Assembly: GCA_024213275.1 (NCBI GenBank)
Contig: JANAVG010000003.1
Location: forward strand, 124,001-188,000
Reading direction: 5' to 3'
Length of the DNA: 64,000 nucleotides
Source of the DNA: Rossellomorea sp. BNER
GTDB taxonomy: Bacteria; Bacillota; Bacilli; Bacillales; Bacillaceae_B
Shown piece by piece: positions 27,821-36,868 of the stretch (position 1 is its first letter; the number at the start of each line of letters is the position of its first letter). Below the pieces are notes generated by a model that was given only the letters and a program-made list of their open reading frames with translations, did no database searches and was not told the DNA's origin. The translations under genes were made by a program, and so were the position numbers.

Positions 27821-29065
27821 ATGAACGCTGAGATCATTGCTGTAGGTTCAGAATTATTATTAGGGCAGATCGTAAATACGAATGCCCGTTTTTTATCTGA
27901 ACAATTAGCAGAAGTTGGAGTAAATGTATATTATCATACAGTTGTAGGAGATAACTCAACAAGATTAAAGGATGCATTAGTGCTTGCAGAAAAACGAGCG
28001 GATTTAGTTATTTTCACTGGAGGTTTAGGCCCTACAAAAGATGATTTAACAAAAGAAACGATTGCTAACCATTTGGGAACAACTCTTGAGATGAATGATG
28101 ATGCCTTTCAATCAATTAAGGAATATTTTCACAAAACGAAAAGAACAATGACACCAAATAATGAAAAACAAGCCCTGGTTCTAAAGGGTTCTACAGTGTT
28201 AAGGAATGAAAATGGAATGGCTCCTGGGATGTACTTTAGTCATAACGGAAGGCATTATATGCTCCTTCCCGGTCCTCCATTTGAAATGGAACCAATGTTT
28301 GAAAAGTATGGAAAAGTGGCCATTGAAAAGACTTTAGGCCGTAAAGAAACAATTCATTCCAGAGTACTAAGATTCTTTGGAATTGGTGAAGCGCAACTTG
28401 AAACTGAAATCGAAGACATCATCAATGAGCAGTCGAATCCAACAGTAGCTCCCCTAGCTTCAGATGGTGAAGTAACACTTCGTTTAACAGCTAAACACGA
28501 GTCAAAAGAAATTGCAGGAGAAATGTTAGACCGTGTTGAAGCAAAGATCATGAAGATTCTTTCGCCTTACTTCTATGGGTATGATGATACATCCCTCATG
28601 AGGGAGTTATCTGATAGATTGAAAGAAAAAGAACTTTCGATAGCGGTTGCAGAAAGCTTAACTGGTGGGCAATTTCAATCACAGTTAACGAATATTTCAG
28701 GTGCGGGTTCCATTTTAAAGGGAGGAATTGTTTGTTACACCAATGAGGTAAAAAAAGAGCTTCTCTCCGTTTCAAAAAATACATTAAGTATTCATGGTGC
28801 GGTTAGTGAACCTTGTGCAAAAGAACTAGCGGAAAATGTTAGAGAGCTATTCAAATCTGACCTTGGAATCAGTTTTACAGGCGCAGCAGGTCCAGGTCCG
28901 CATGAAGGGATGCCACAAGGAACCGTTTGGATTGGTATAGCAGAGAACGGTAAGGAGACAAGAACATTCCTGTTAAACTTAGGCGGTGGAAGAAACGCCA
29001 ATCGAAATCGGACTGTGAAGTATGGATGTTATTATTTACTAAAAGAAATAATAAAAGATAAATAA
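27821..29065 (+). CDS. cinA: CinA, competence/damage-inducible protein
   Basis: 414 residues. An N-terminal MoCF-biosynthesis-like (COG1058) domain ([38 protein letters not shown]) and a C-terminal CinA deamidase domain ([20 protein letters not shown]). Family members act in nucleotide repair: NMN deamidation and ADP-ribose hydrolysis. cinA-recA adjacency is conserved in Bacillus and several other Firmicutes. ATG 27821 follows TTAAGGGG. Confidence 0.94.
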   Translation: MNAEIIAVGSELLLGQIVNTNARFLSEQLAEVGVNVYYHTVVGDNSTRLKDALVLAEKRADLVIFTGGLGPTKDDLTKETIANHLGTTLEMNDDAFQSIKEYFHKTKRTMTPNNEKQALVLKGSTVLRNENGMAPGMYFSHNGRHYMLLPGPPFEMEPMFEKYGKVAIEKTLGRKETIHSRVLRFFGIGEAQLETEIEDIINEQSNPTVAPLASDGEVTLRLTAKHESKEIAGEMLDRVEAKIMKILSPYFYGYDDTSLMRELSDRLKEKELSIAVAESLTGGQFQSQLTNISGAGSILKGGIVCYTNEVKKELLSVSKNTLSIHGAVSEPCAKELAENVRELFKSDLGISFTGAAGPGPHEGMPQGTVWIGIAENGKETRTFLLNLGGGRNANRNRTVKYGCYYLLKEIIKDK

Positions 29066-29074
29066 CTATTAATG

Positions 29075-29132
29075 CTGACCCAAAGTATGGTAACATGTCA
29101 ATCTGTTATCATTTGCTTTAAGGGTCAGTTTT
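29075..29132 (+). terminator. Terminator between cinA and recA
   Basis: Outer stem CTGACCC / GGGTCAG with an inner GGTAACA/TGTTATC pairing, then TTTT. It separates cinA from the separately promoted recA. The 327-bp cinA-recA gap also holds the LexA box and promoter below. Confidence 0.65.
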
Positions 29133-29250
29133 AATGTGTGAAAGATTCTTTTTGTTTCAGATAATTAGATAAAAATGATTTTTTCATGATGTTTGCAGTG
29201 TCTATTTACTATTTGTTATAGAAGATATGCTTTTTTTCATTGAAAAACGG

Positions 29251-29290
29251 TCAATAAAAAAACCGAATGAATGTTCGATTTTTTTATTGA
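29251..29290. promoter_or_regulatory. LexA (SOS) box inside a 40-nt inverted repeat
   Basis: The SOS-box-like CGAATGAATGTTCG (29264-29277) differs by one base in the left half-site from the Bacillus pattern CGAAC-N4-GTTCG. It is the centre of a longer inverted repeat, 17 bp per arm with one mismatch (29251-29267 and 29274-29290). It lies just upstream of and touching the recA -35 box, as expected for LexA control. Confidence 0.75.
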
Positions 29291-29315
29291 TAAAGTGAAA
29301 GAAAACAGATATAGT
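29287..29315 (+). promoter_or_regulatory. Sigma-A promoter of recA
   Basis: TTGATA (29287-29292), 17-nt spacer, TATAGT (29310-29315). Its -35 overlaps the right arm of the LexA inverted repeat. Confidence 0.7.
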
Positions 29316-29392
29316 AGAGATAGGTTCAGAAATGAGACAAATATTTTTTGTCTTCTTATATATTAATTGAATGGTATAAAGGAGGAAGTTTT

Positions 29393-30430
29393 GTGAGTGA
29401 TCGTCAAGCGGCATTAGATATGGCTCTTAAACAAATTGAAAAACAATTCGGAAAAGGCTCCATTATGAAATTAGGTGAACAAACAGATAGACAAATCGTT
29501 ACTGTGCCAAGTGGTTCATTAGCATTAGACACAGCACTTGGAGTGGGCGGCTACCCTAGAGGACGAATTGTTGAAATCTATGGTCCAGAGAGTTCAGGTA
29601 AAACAACCGTAGCTCTGCACGCTATAGCAGAAGTACAGGCTCAAGGGGGGCAAGCAGCGTTCATAGACGCAGAGCACGCGCTTGATCCGGTATATGCACA
29701 GAAATTAGGGGTTAATATTGATGAACTATTACTCTCTCAACCTGACACAGGTGAACAAGCTTTAGAAATTGCTGAAGCTCTTGTTCGAAGTGGAGCAGTG
29801 GACGCAATTGTCATTGACTCTGTTGCAGCCCTTGTACCTAAAGCGGAGATTGAAGGGGAAATGGGAGACTCACACGTAGGTCTTCAAGCACGTCTAATGT
29901 CTCAAGCCCTTCGTAAACTATCAGGTGCTATTAACAAATCTAAAACGATTGCTATCTTCATTAACCAGATTCGTGAAAAAGTAGGAGTCATGTTTGGTAA
30001 TCCTGAAACAACTCCAGGTGGACGTGCGTTAAAATTCTATTCATCTGTACGTTTAGAGGTAAGACGTGCTGAAACATTAAAACAGGGGAATGAGATGGTT
30101 GGTAACAAAACACGTGTAAAAGTGGTTAAGAATAAAGTGGCTCCTCCTTTCCGCGTGGCAGAAGTTGATATTATGTACGGAGAAGGAATCTCAAAAGAAG
30201 GGGAAATTGTTGACCTCGGTTCTGAAGTGGATATTGTACAAAAAAGTGGTGCATGGTACTCCTATAATAATGAGAGACTTGGACAAGGTCGAGAGAATGC
30301 CAAACTATTCCTGAAAGAAAACCCTGAAATTCGAAGCGAAATTATGCAAAAGATCCGTGAGCACTACGGACTTGATACCGGAAAAGCGTCATCGGAAGAA
30401 GGTCAAGAAGAATTATTTGCTGATGAGTAA
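29393..30430 (+). CDS. recA: RecA recombinase
   Basis: 345 residues from GTG 29393, 6 nt after AAAGGAGGAAG; the frame is open further upstream but that part overlaps the leader. Walker [10 protein letters not shown] near residue 65, the VVDSV-type Walker B ([16 protein letters not shown]), the L1/L2 region ([21 protein letters not shown]) and an acidic C-terminus. Central for homologous recombination and LexA cleavage. It has its own promoter with a LexA box, so it should be DNA-damage induced. Confidence 0.98.
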   Translation: MSDRQAALDMALKQIEKQFGKGSIMKLGEQTDRQIVTVPSGSLALDTALGVGGYPRGRIVEIYGPESSGKTTVALHAIAEVQAQGGQAAFIDAEHALDPVYAQKLGVNIDELLLSQPDTGEQALEIAEALVRSGAVDAIVIDSVAALVPKAEIEGEMGDSHVGLQARLMSQALRKLSGAINKSKTIAIFINQIREKVGVMFGNPETTPGGRALKFYSSVRLEVRRAETLKQGNEMVGNKTRVKVVKNKVAPPFRVAEVDIMYGEGISKEGEIVDLGSEVDIVQKSGAWYSYNNERLGQGRENAKLFLKENPEIRSEIMQKIREHYGLDTGKASSEEGQEELFADE

Positions 30431-30442
30431 AGAGTGACAACT

Positions 30443-30475
30443 AAGGGTTGGCCCAAAAGGTCAATCCTTTTGTTA
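30443..30475 (+). terminator. Terminator of recA
   Basis: Imperfect stem AAGGGTTGGCC / GGTCAATCCTT followed by TTGTTAT. Confidence 0.65.
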
Positions 30476-30552
30476 TATTTGTAATAATTTAAAGTGGTGT
30501 TTAAAAAAGTGCAGAAAGTTAAGAATGATAAGGGGTGAAAAGGGAGTACCCC

Positions 30553-30581
30553 TTGACAATGAATTTTCTGAGATTTAAAAT
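30553..30581 (+). promoter_or_regulatory. Sigma-A promoter of rny
   Basis: Perfect TTGACA (30553-30558), 17-nt spacer, TAAAAT (30576-30581), about 140 bp upstream of rny. Confidence 0.65.
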
Positions 30582-30718
30582 TAACATGTATATTTTACAA
30601 TTTTTTCGAAATGAAATGATTGAAAGCCTAGCGCTGTATATTGAAACCTTTGGAAACAATGTACCAGCCGACATGCAAAGAGACATGACAAAAGTTCATA
30701 GCAAGAGGAGGTGAAAAG

Positions 30719-32278
30719 ATGGAACCCATTACAATCATCTCCATTTTGCTTGGCCTAATCGTCGGTGTAGTTGTTGGATATTTTATTCGTAAGTCCATTG
30801 CTGAAGCGAAAATTGCGGGAGCAAAAGGTTCTGCAGAGCATATTCTTGAAGATGCTAAGCGCGAGGCAGAAGCTCTGAAGAAAGAAAAGCTCTTAGAAGC
30901 AAAGGATGAAAATCATAAGCTTCGTACTGAAATGGAAAATGACCTTCGTGAACGAAGAAATGAATTGCAAAAGCAGGAAAATCGTTTAATGCAAAAGGAA
31001 GAGAACCTCGATCGAAAAGATGAAACACTTGATAAACGTGAATCATCTCTTGAAAGAAAAGAGGATGCTCTTAACGAAAGACAACAACATATTGAAGAGA
31101 TGGAAAGCAAAGTGGACGAGATGGTACGCACACAACAAACTGAACTAGAACGCATCTCGGGCCTAACACGCGATGAAGGAAAAGCGATTATTCTCGATCG
31201 ACTTGAAAATGAGCTCTCTCATGATCTTGCATTAATGGTAAGAGAACAAGAGACACGTGCGAAAGAGGAATCGGATAAGAAAGCGAAAGAAATTCTATCA
31301 CTTGCGATTCAACGTTGCGCAGCAGAACATGTTGCTGAAACTACGGTTTCTGTAGTAAACCTACCAAATGATGAGATGAAAGGTCGCATTATTGGCCGTG
31401 AAGGTAGAAACATTCGTACACTTGAAACATTAACAGGAATTGATCTTATCATTGATGATACACCTGAAGCTGTTATTTTATCCGGTTTTGACCCGATTCG
31501 TCGTGAAACGGCTCGTATTGCATTAGAAAAACTGGTTCAAGACGGTAGAATCCATCCGGCTCGTATCGAAGAAATGGTCGATAAAGCGAGACGAGAAGTA
31601 GATGAACATATTCGTGAAATTGGTGAACAAACAACGTTTGAAGTTGGTGTTCACGGGCTCCATCCAGATTTAATTAAGATTTTAGGGCGATTGAAATATC
31701 GTACAAGCTACGGTCAAAACGTTCTAAAACATTCAATGGAGGTTGCTTATCTGTCTGGTTTACTAGCAGCTGAGCTTGGTGAAGATGAGACATTAGCTCG
31801 TCGTGCTGGATTACTCCATGATATTGGAAAAGCAATAGACCATGAAGTAGAAGGAAGTCATGTTGAGATTGGTGTTGAATTAGCAACTAAGTACAAAGAG
31901 AATTCTGTTGTTATAAACAGTATTGCTTCTCACCATGGCGACACGGAACCTACTTCAATCATTGCCGTTCTAGTTGCGGCAGCAGATGCGTTGTCAGCTG
32001 CAAGACCTGGAGCGCGTAGTGAAACCCTTGAGAATTATATTCGTCGTCTAGAGAAGCTAGAAGAGATTTCTGAGTCCTATGAAGGTGTAGAGAAATCATT
32101 TGCGATTCAAGCTGGAAGAGAAGTGCGAATTATGGTTCGACCAGAAAGTATTGATGATTTAGAAGCACATCGATTAGCACGAGATATTCGTAAGCGTATC
32201 GAGGAAGAACTTGATTATCCTGGTCATATCAAGGTCACGGTTATTCGAGAAACAAGAGCAGTTGAATATGCTAAATAA
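30719..32278 (+). CDS. rny: Ribonuclease Y
   Basis: 519 residues. N-terminal membrane helix (residues ~4-22, [18 protein letters not shown]), long coiled coil (~30-200, rich in Lys/Glu), KH domain ([15 protein letters not shown]) and HD domain with [17 protein letters not shown]. It is the membrane-bound endoribonuclease that starts mRNA decay in Bacillus. ATG 30719 sits behind AAGAGGAGG. In B. subtilis ymdB follows rny; here four genes (DDAH and queCDE) are inserted between them. Confidence 0.97.
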   Translation: MEPITIISILLGLIVGVVVGYFIRKSIAEAKIAGAKGSAEHILEDAKREAEALKKEKLLEAKDENHKLRTEMENDLRERRNELQKQENRLMQKEENLDRKDETLDKRESSLERKEDALNERQQHIEEMESKVDEMVRTQQTELERISGLTRDEGKAIILDRLENELSHDLALMVREQETRAKEESDKKAKEILSLAIQRCAAEHVAETTVSVVNLPNDEMKGRIIGREGRNIRTLETLTGIDLIIDDTPEAVILSGFDPIRRETARIALEKLVQDGRIHPARIEEMVDKARREVDEHIREIGEQTTFEVGVHGLHPDLIKILGRLKYRTSYGQNVLKHSMEVAYLSGLLAAELGEDETLARRAGLLHDIGKAIDHEVEGSHVEIGVELATKYKENSVVINSIASHHGDTEPTSIIAVLVAAADALSAARPGARSETLENYIRRLEKLEEISESYEGVEKSFAIQAGREVRIMVRPESIDDLEAHRLARDIRKRIEEELDYPGHIKVTVIRETRAVEYAK

Positions 32279-32283
32279 AGATT

Positions 32284-32315
32284 GGTTGGCCCGGAGTATT
32301 GGGTCAGCCTTTTTT
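32284..32315 (+). terminator. Terminator of rny
   Basis: Stem GGTTGGCCC / GGGTCAGCC followed by six T. Confidence 0.8.
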
Positions 32316-32479
32316 GGTTGTTAGGAAATAAATTTGTTAATGATTTTAAATAAGTATGGCTTATCATGAATTTAATAATAATAAAATTTTATAGTGTTTC
32401 CTGAACACATTTTATAGGTTTATCATTAAAAAGGTTATGGGAATAATGTAGGAAAGATGTAAAAATGGAGGTTTAAAGA

Positions 32480-33328
32480 TTGGTAACAGAAATAGAACCC
32501 TATGTAAGTAATGAGTATGATATTCTTAAAAAAGTAATTGTTTGTCCTCCAACTTTTATGAAAATAGACAAAGTTATAAATGAAACACAGAAACAATTTA
32601 TTGAAAAAAATATAAATCAAGAGAAGGCTACAAGCCAACATCAGCTTTTCGTGAAAACATTATTAGACATTGGAATTGACGTCATCTTTTTACCAGAAAA
32701 ATCAAAGTATCCAGAACAGGTTTTTACTCGTGATATTGCTTTTACGATTGGAAATACGGTCTTTGTATCAAAAATGGGGAATAAAATCAGAATAGGAGAA
32801 GAAGAAATAGTAAGGTCATATCTAATGGAAGAAGAAATCGCTTATAGAAGTATGAAGACAGGAAAAATTGAGGGAGGAGACGTATTAGTAGCAGGTTGTA
32901 AAGTTTTTGTAGGAATCAGTGATCGAACAAATAGAAGTGCGGTTATTGAACTTCAAAAATCTCTTAAACATTATGAGGTACTTCCTATTAAGATAGAGAA
33001 AAAGTATTTGCATTTAGATTGTGTATTTAACATTATATCTTCTAACGAGGCTCTGGTTTATTCTCCTGCTTTTAGACAAAAAGAACTTGACCTATTATCA
33101 TCTTATTTCGATCTTATTGAAGTAGAGAATAGTGAACAATTTACGATGGGAACAAACATTTTATCACTAGGAGATAAACGATTAATTAGTATACCTCAAA
33201 ACATTCAGGTAAATAAAGAGCTTATAGATAGGGGATATAATGTGATAGAAGTTGAATTTTCAGAAATAATTAAATCTGGGGGCTCCTTCCGGTGTTGCTC
33301 ACTTCCAATACTACGAAGAACAAAATAG
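32480..33328 (+). CDS. Dimethylarginine dimethylaminohydrolase/arginine-deiminase-family hydrolase
   Basis: 282 residues in the guanidino-group-modifying enzyme fold. Visible signatures are VFTRDIAFTIGN, KIEGGDVLV (substrate-binding Glu/Asp), YLHLDCVFNI (catalytic His) and the C-terminal GGSFRCCSLPILR with the nucleophilic Cys. Similar Bacillus proteins are annotated as DDAH-like (YkgA). It should release citrulline or a related product from an arginine-like substrate, which sequence alone does not fix. TTG 32480 follows ATGGAGG. Not at this place in B. subtilis, so likely a lineage-specific insertion. Confidence 0.85.
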   Translation: MVTEIEPYVSNEYDILKKVIVCPPTFMKIDKVINETQKQFIEKNINQEKATSQHQLFVKTLLDIGIDVIFLPEKSKYPEQVFTRDIAFTIGNTVFVSKMGNKIRIGEEEIVRSYLMEEEIAYRSMKTGKIEGGDVLVAGCKVFVGISDRTNRSAVIELQKSLKHYEVLPIKIEKKYLHLDCVFNIISSNEALVYSPAFRQKELDLLSSYFDLIEVENSEQFTMGTNILSLGDKRLISIPQNIQVNKELIDRGYNVIEVEFSEIIKSGGSFRCCSLPILRRTK

Positions 33329-33402
33329 TAATGCTAAGCAAAGGAATATATGTTATAGTATGTACTGATAAAAGAAGAAATTCTGCCATTAATTTTTGCA
33401 GG

Positions 33403-33439
33403 AGAGGTTCTAGCTATACCCTCTATAAAAAACTAAGGA
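33403..33439 (+). promoter_or_regulatory. PreQ1-I riboswitch aptamer
   Basis: The 5' hairpin AGAGG-TTCTAGCTATA-CCCTCT and the tail TATAAAAAACTAAGGA match the preQ1 class I consensus almost base for base. It lies about 100 bp upstream of queC, the expected target. When preQ1 is bound, the CTAAGG tail pairs with the hairpin loop and is unavailable for antitermination. Confidence 0.93.
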
Positions 33440-33471
33440 TATTGGTATCTCCTTAGAGATGCCGTTTTTTT
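33433..33471 (+). terminator. Expression platform of the preQ1 riboswitch
   Basis: Terminator stem GGTATCTC (33444-33451) / GAGATGCC (33456-33463), one G-U pair, 4-nt loop, then GTTTTTTT. The competing antiterminator is CTAAGGA (33433-33439) with TCCTTAG (33450-33456). Ligand binding takes the first half away, so preQ1 should switch queCDE off by premature termination. Confidence 0.85.
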
Positions 33472-33544
33472 ATGTTTTTCGTTATAAAGTTAGAATTTCT
33501 CTTTCTTCTTAGATGGAGCAATCCACAAAAGAAAGGTGAATATT

Positions 33545-34210
33545 ATGAATAGAAAAAAAGCATTAGTTGTTTTCAGTGGTGGTCAGGATAGTACCACATG
33601 CTTATTCTGGGCCATGAAACAGTTTGATGAAGTGGAAGCCGTTACGTTTAATTATGGTCAACGACATATAGAAGAACTTCGATGTGCTGAAGAGATTGCT
33701 AAAGAGTTGAATATCCGACATCATCTTCTTGATATGAGCTTATTAAACCAACTCGCTCCAAGTGCTCTAACAAGAAACGATCAAGAGATTATTGAAAAAG
33801 AGGGAGAGCTCCCCTCTACATTCGTTCCAGGGAGAAATTTATTGTTTTTCTCATTTGCAGGAGTACTAGCCAAACAATTAGACGCCAAGCATATCATCAC
33901 AGGGGTATGTGAAACTGATTTTAGTGGATACCCGGATTGTCGCGATCAATTTGTAAAATCATTAAATGTCACTTTGAATTTATCCATGGAAGAGTCATTT
34001 GTTATTCATACTCCACTTATGTGGCTAGATAAAGCTGAAACCTGGGAACTAGCAGATAAGCTAGAAGCATTAGATTATGTTCGAGAAAAAACGTTAACAT
34101 GTTATAACGGTGTTAAAGGTGATGGATGTGGAACATGTCCTGCATGTAAGCTTCGACAAAGAGGTTTGGAACAGTATTTAACACGTAGAGAAGAGGGAAA
34201 AAGAGCATGA
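33545..34210 (+). CDS. queC: 7-cyano-7-deazaguanine synthase
   Basis: 221 residues from ATG 33545, behind GAAAGGTGA; the in-frame GTG 33536 lies inside that ribosome site. PP-loop ATPase motif [11 protein letters not shown] near the start and a C-terminal zinc site ([13 protein letters not shown] plus an upstream Cys). It converts carboxy-deazaguanine to preQ0 in the queuosine pathway. It overlaps queD by 4 bp and is under a preQ1 riboswitch. Confidence 0.96.
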   Translation: MNRKKALVVFSGGQDSTTCLFWAMKQFDEVEAVTFNYGQRHIEELRCAEEIAKELNIRHHLLDMSLLNQLAPSALTRNDQEIIEKEGELPSTFVPGRNLLFFSFAGVLAKQLDAKHIITGVCETDFSGYPDCRDQFVKSLNVTLNLSMEESFVIHTPLMWLDKAETWELADKLEALDYVREKTLTCYNGVKGDGCGTCPACKLRQRGLEQYLTRREEGKRA

Positions 34211-34644
34211 TTCAACAAATTTATCCCAGCCCTTGCCACTCTTTTCAATATGAATTAAATAAAGATTTACAGTTTGCTGCGGCACATTTCGTTCCTCATA
34301 GTGAAGCAGGTGTTTGTCAACAAGTGCACGGGCATACTTATTTTGTGAATATTACCATTGCTGCCGATGAATTAGATGATTCAGGGTTTTTAGTGAATTT
34401 TAAAGATATCAAGACTCTCATTCATAATCGATTCGATCATCGCACTCTAAATGAGGACACATTATTTTCGAATGACAACGCAAATGATTTTCCGACGTCT
34501 GAGGTCCTAGCGAGAAAAGTGTATGAAATCATTCAGGAATATTTAAATACCCGAGAAAATTCCCCAAAATGCTTACAAATATTCTTAAGAGAAACACCAA
34601 CTAGTTATGTGATTTTTCGACCGAAGGAGGCTAACGGTTTATGA
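34207..34644 (+). CDS. queD: 6-carboxy-5,6,7,8-tetrahydropterin synthase
   Basis: 145 residues. Zinc-binding histidines lie in AAHFVPHSE and [10 protein letters not shown], with the catalytic Cys between them (GVCQQVHG). Makes the carboxy-tetrahydropterin intermediate of queuosine synthesis. It overlaps queC and queE by 4 bp each: a tightly coupled three-gene unit. Confidence 0.95.
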   Translation: MIQQIYPSPCHSFQYELNKDLQFAAAHFVPHSEAGVCQQVHGHTYFVNITIAADELDDSGFLVNFKDIKTLIHNRFDHRTLNEDTLFSNDNANDFPTSEVLARKVYEIIQEYLNTRENSPKCLQIFLRETPTSYVIFRPKEANGL

Positions 34645-35366
34645 AGAAGCTTCCTGTGTTAGAAATCTTCGGACCAACTATTCAAGGAGAAGGTATGGTG
34701 GTCGGGCAAAAAACAATGTTTGTGAGGACAGCCGGCTGTGATTATTCCTGTTCATGGTGCGATTCTGCGTTTACATGGGATGGTTCAGCTAAAGAGGAAA
34801 TAAGAATGATGACAGCAAAGGAAATATGGGAAGAGCTTAAAAGGATTGGAGGGGACCGATTCAATCACGTTACAATCTCAGGTGGAAATCCAGCCCTTCT
34901 TTCTCATTTAAATGAGCTGTTAGACATTTTTCAAGTAAATGAAGTTGCCTCAGCACTAGAAACACAAGGTAGTCGTTGGCAGGATTGGTTCCTTGAGATC
35001 AATGATTTAACAATTTCACCCAAGCCTCCAAGCTCAGGAATGGTTACAAATTTTGAAATACTTGACGGTATAATCGCCAAGCTCTCAGAGTTTTCTAAGG
35101 GGAATTACAGTCTTAAAGTAGTCATCTTTGATGATGGGGACTTGGATTATGCATCAAAAGTACATCAGCGCTATCCGAATGTCCCTTTTTACATTCAAAC
35201 GGGGAATCCTATTGTAAGTGAGAAAGACGATGAAGTTCTAATCAAGACATTATTACAAAGGTTTGAAGCCCTTACAGATCAAGTAATGAATCGAACAGAT
35301 CTTTTAAATGTAAGAGTCTTGCCCCAGCTTCACACCCTAATCTGGGGAAACAAACGTGGAGTTTAA
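34641..35366 (+). CDS. queE: 7-carboxy-7-deazaguanine synthase (radical SAM)
   Basis: 241 residues with the N-terminal GPTIQGEG and the radical-SAM cysteine motif CDYSCSWC (CxxxCxxC), then TISGGNPAL. It makes 7-carboxy-7-deazaguanine from carboxy-tetrahydropterin. No queF (preQ0 reductase) follows, unlike B. subtilis queCDEF; it must lie elsewhere or preQ1 is made differently. A long palindrome closes the operon. Confidence 0.95.
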   Translation: MKKLPVLEIFGPTIQGEGMVVGQKTMFVRTAGCDYSCSWCDSAFTWDGSAKEEIRMMTAKEIWEELKRIGGDRFNHVTISGGNPALLSHLNELLDIFQVNEVASALETQGSRWQDWFLEINDLTISPKPPSSGMVTNFEILDGIIAKLSEFSKGNYSLKVVIFDDGDLDYASKVHQRYPNVPFYIQTGNPIVSEKDDEVLIKTLLQRFEALTDQVMNRTDLLNVRVLPQLHTLIWGNKRGV

Positions 35367-35377
35367 CACTTTAACGT

Positions 35378-35428
35378 ACTGAGGGACGGTTCTCGACCGC
35401 TTTAAAGCGGTCGAGAACCGTCCCCAGT
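35378..35428. repeat. 42-nt perfect palindrome (REP-like), between queE and ymdB
   Basis: Bases 35383-35424 form a perfect inverted repeat with 21-base arms and no loop (begins GGGACGGTTCTCGACCGC). With one bulged A it extends through ACTG/CAGT to 25 paired bases. No T-run follows, so it is not a classic terminator. The GGGACGGTTCTC/GAGAACCGTCCC ends resemble palindromic repeats I recall in Bacillus and Clostridium genomes. Confidence 0.75.
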
Positions 35429-35471
35429 TATGTTAAGATATAAGAAATTGAAGATGAGGAAGGATTTGTAG

Positions 35472-36272
35472 ATGAACATTCTATTTATTGGTGACGTTGT
35501 CGGCTCTCTTGGCCGTGAGATGATCACAGAATATTTACCTAAATTAAAAGCGAAATATCGTCCAACATTAACGATTGTAAATGGAGAGAACGCAGCCTCA
35601 GGACGTGGGATAACTCAAAAGATCTATAAAGGGTTCCTTCAAGACGGTGCGAATGTTGTAACGATGGGGAATCATACATGGGACAATAAAGAAATATTTG
35701 AATTTATCGAAAGTAGTAAGAATATAGTGCGCCCGGCTAACTTTCCAAAGGGTACGCCAGGAAAAGGTCTTATTTTTGCCAATATGAATGGAGTAGAAAT
35801 TGCTGTGATCAATTTACAAGGTAGAACCTTTATGCCTCCATTAGACTGTCCTTTTGAGAAAGCGGAAGAACTAGTTAACGAAGCTAAAAAACGTACTCCG
35901 TTTATTTTTGTCGATTTTCATGCAGAAGCAACAAGTGAAAAACAAGCAATGGGTTGGTTTCTTGATGGAAAAGTAACAGCAGTCGTGGGAACACATACCC
36001 ACATTCAAACAGCGGATAATCGAATACTGCCAAATGGGACAGCGTTTATTGCAGACGTTGGGATGACAGGACCATATGATGAAATCCTTGGTATGACAAA
36101 AGAAGCAGTGATTAAAAAATTCATGACTAGCTTACCAGTACGTTTCGAAGTTCCAAAAACAGGCCGCAAAAATTTAAGCGGAGTGCATGTCGAAATCGAT
36201 TCAAAAACAGGATTGGCTAAAAACATTGACCGTATCCTAATTAATGACGATCATTTATTTTTAGCAGAATAA
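35472..36272 (+). CDS. ymdB: YmdB metallophosphoesterase
   Basis: 266 residues; calcineurin-like phosphoesterase with metal ligands visible in FIGDVVGSLGRE (Asp), VNGENAASG (Glu/Asn), MGNHTWDN (Asn/His), DFHAEATSEK and VGTHTHIQTAD. B. subtilis YmdB is a 2',3'-cNMP phosphodiesterase affecting biofilm/swimming choice and mRNA levels. Its usual neighbours rny (upstream, here separated by the que genes) and spoVS (downstream) are present. ATG 35472 has GAGGAAGG upstream. Confidence 0.95.
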   Translation: MNILFIGDVVGSLGREMITEYLPKLKAKYRPTLTIVNGENAASGRGITQKIYKGFLQDGANVVTMGNHTWDNKEIFEFIESSKNIVRPANFPKGTPGKGLIFANMNGVEIAVINLQGRTFMPPLDCPFEKAEELVNEAKKRTPFIFVDFHAEATSEKQAMGWFLDGKVTAVVGTHTHIQTADNRILPNGTAFIADVGMTGPYDEILGMTKEAVIKKFMTSLPVRFEVPKTGRKNLSGVHVEIDSKTGLAKNIDRILINDDHLFLAE

Positions 36273-36308
36273 TTTCGAACCTTGTCTTTCCATGCTTTTT
36301 TCGTCCAA

Positions 36309-36338
36309 GCCGGAATGATTTGACTTTTTTGTGAATAT
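36309..36338 (+). promoter_or_regulatory. Sigma-H-like promoter of spoVS
   Basis: GCCGGAATG (36309-36317), 12 nt, TGTGAATAT (36330-36338), compared with RNAGGAWWW and RNNGAATWW. spoVS is sigma-H dependent in B. subtilis, so the match is credible although each box has a mismatch. Confidence 0.45.
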
Positions 36339-36418
36339 AGTATCAGTGGAATCATTCTTACCAAGTTTGTTCTTGCTTGTGGACATTCGGTATGGGGAAA
36401 TGACAAGGAGGAAATGAA

Positions 36419-36679
36419 ATGGAAATATTAAAAGTTTCAGCAAAATCTAATCCCAATTCTGTAGCTGGTGCACTTGCCGGTGTTCTTCGTGAAAGAGGCG
36501 CAGCAGAGATTCAAGCGATAGGAGCAGGAGCTCTAAATCAAGCTGTTAAAGCGGTGGCGATAGCTAGAGGATTTGTGGCCCCAAGTGGAGTCGATCTCAT
36601 TTGTATCCCTGCCTTTACAGATATTCTAATTGATGGGGAAGAGCGTACGGCTATAAAGTTGATTGTGGAACCGCGTTAA
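36419..36679 (+). CDS. spoVS: Stage V sporulation protein S
   Basis: 86 residues, an Alba-like small protein (MEILKVSAKSNPNSVAGAL, then IQAIGAGALNQAVKAVAIA), near-identical in character to SpoVS across spore formers. It influences septation and coat assembly in B. subtilis by an unknown mechanism. ATG 36419 has AAGGAGGAAA upstream. Confidence 0.97.
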   Translation: MEILKVSAKSNPNSVAGALAGVLRERGAAEIQAIGAGALNQAVKAVAIARGFVAPSGVDLICIPAFTDILIDGEERTAIKLIVEPR

Positions 36680-36686
36680 TACTAAA

Positions 36687-36729
36687 GGTCTGTTTTCTTG
36701 CCTGACTGCAAGAAAACGGGCCTTTTTAT
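36687..36729 (+). terminator. Terminator of spoVS
   Basis: Stem GGTCTGTTTTCTTGC / GCAAGAAAACGGGCC (G-U pairs) followed by TTTTTATT. Confidence 0.85.
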
Positions 36730-36868
36730 TTTTACTGAAAGGATTTAAGATTTATAAGGGACATGTACCTTGTAGAAGAAAATGCTGTTTAACACATTTA
36801 TAATTTTGATTCTAGAAGGAATAAGCTGCATTAGAAGCGAATGGAAAATATAGAGAGGAGAGAAAAAC

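Noticed and set aside
32480-33328. Arginine deiminase (arcA)
   Set aside because: At 282 residues it is much shorter than ArcA (~400) and has the DDAH-type FRCCSLP ending; no arc genes are nearby.
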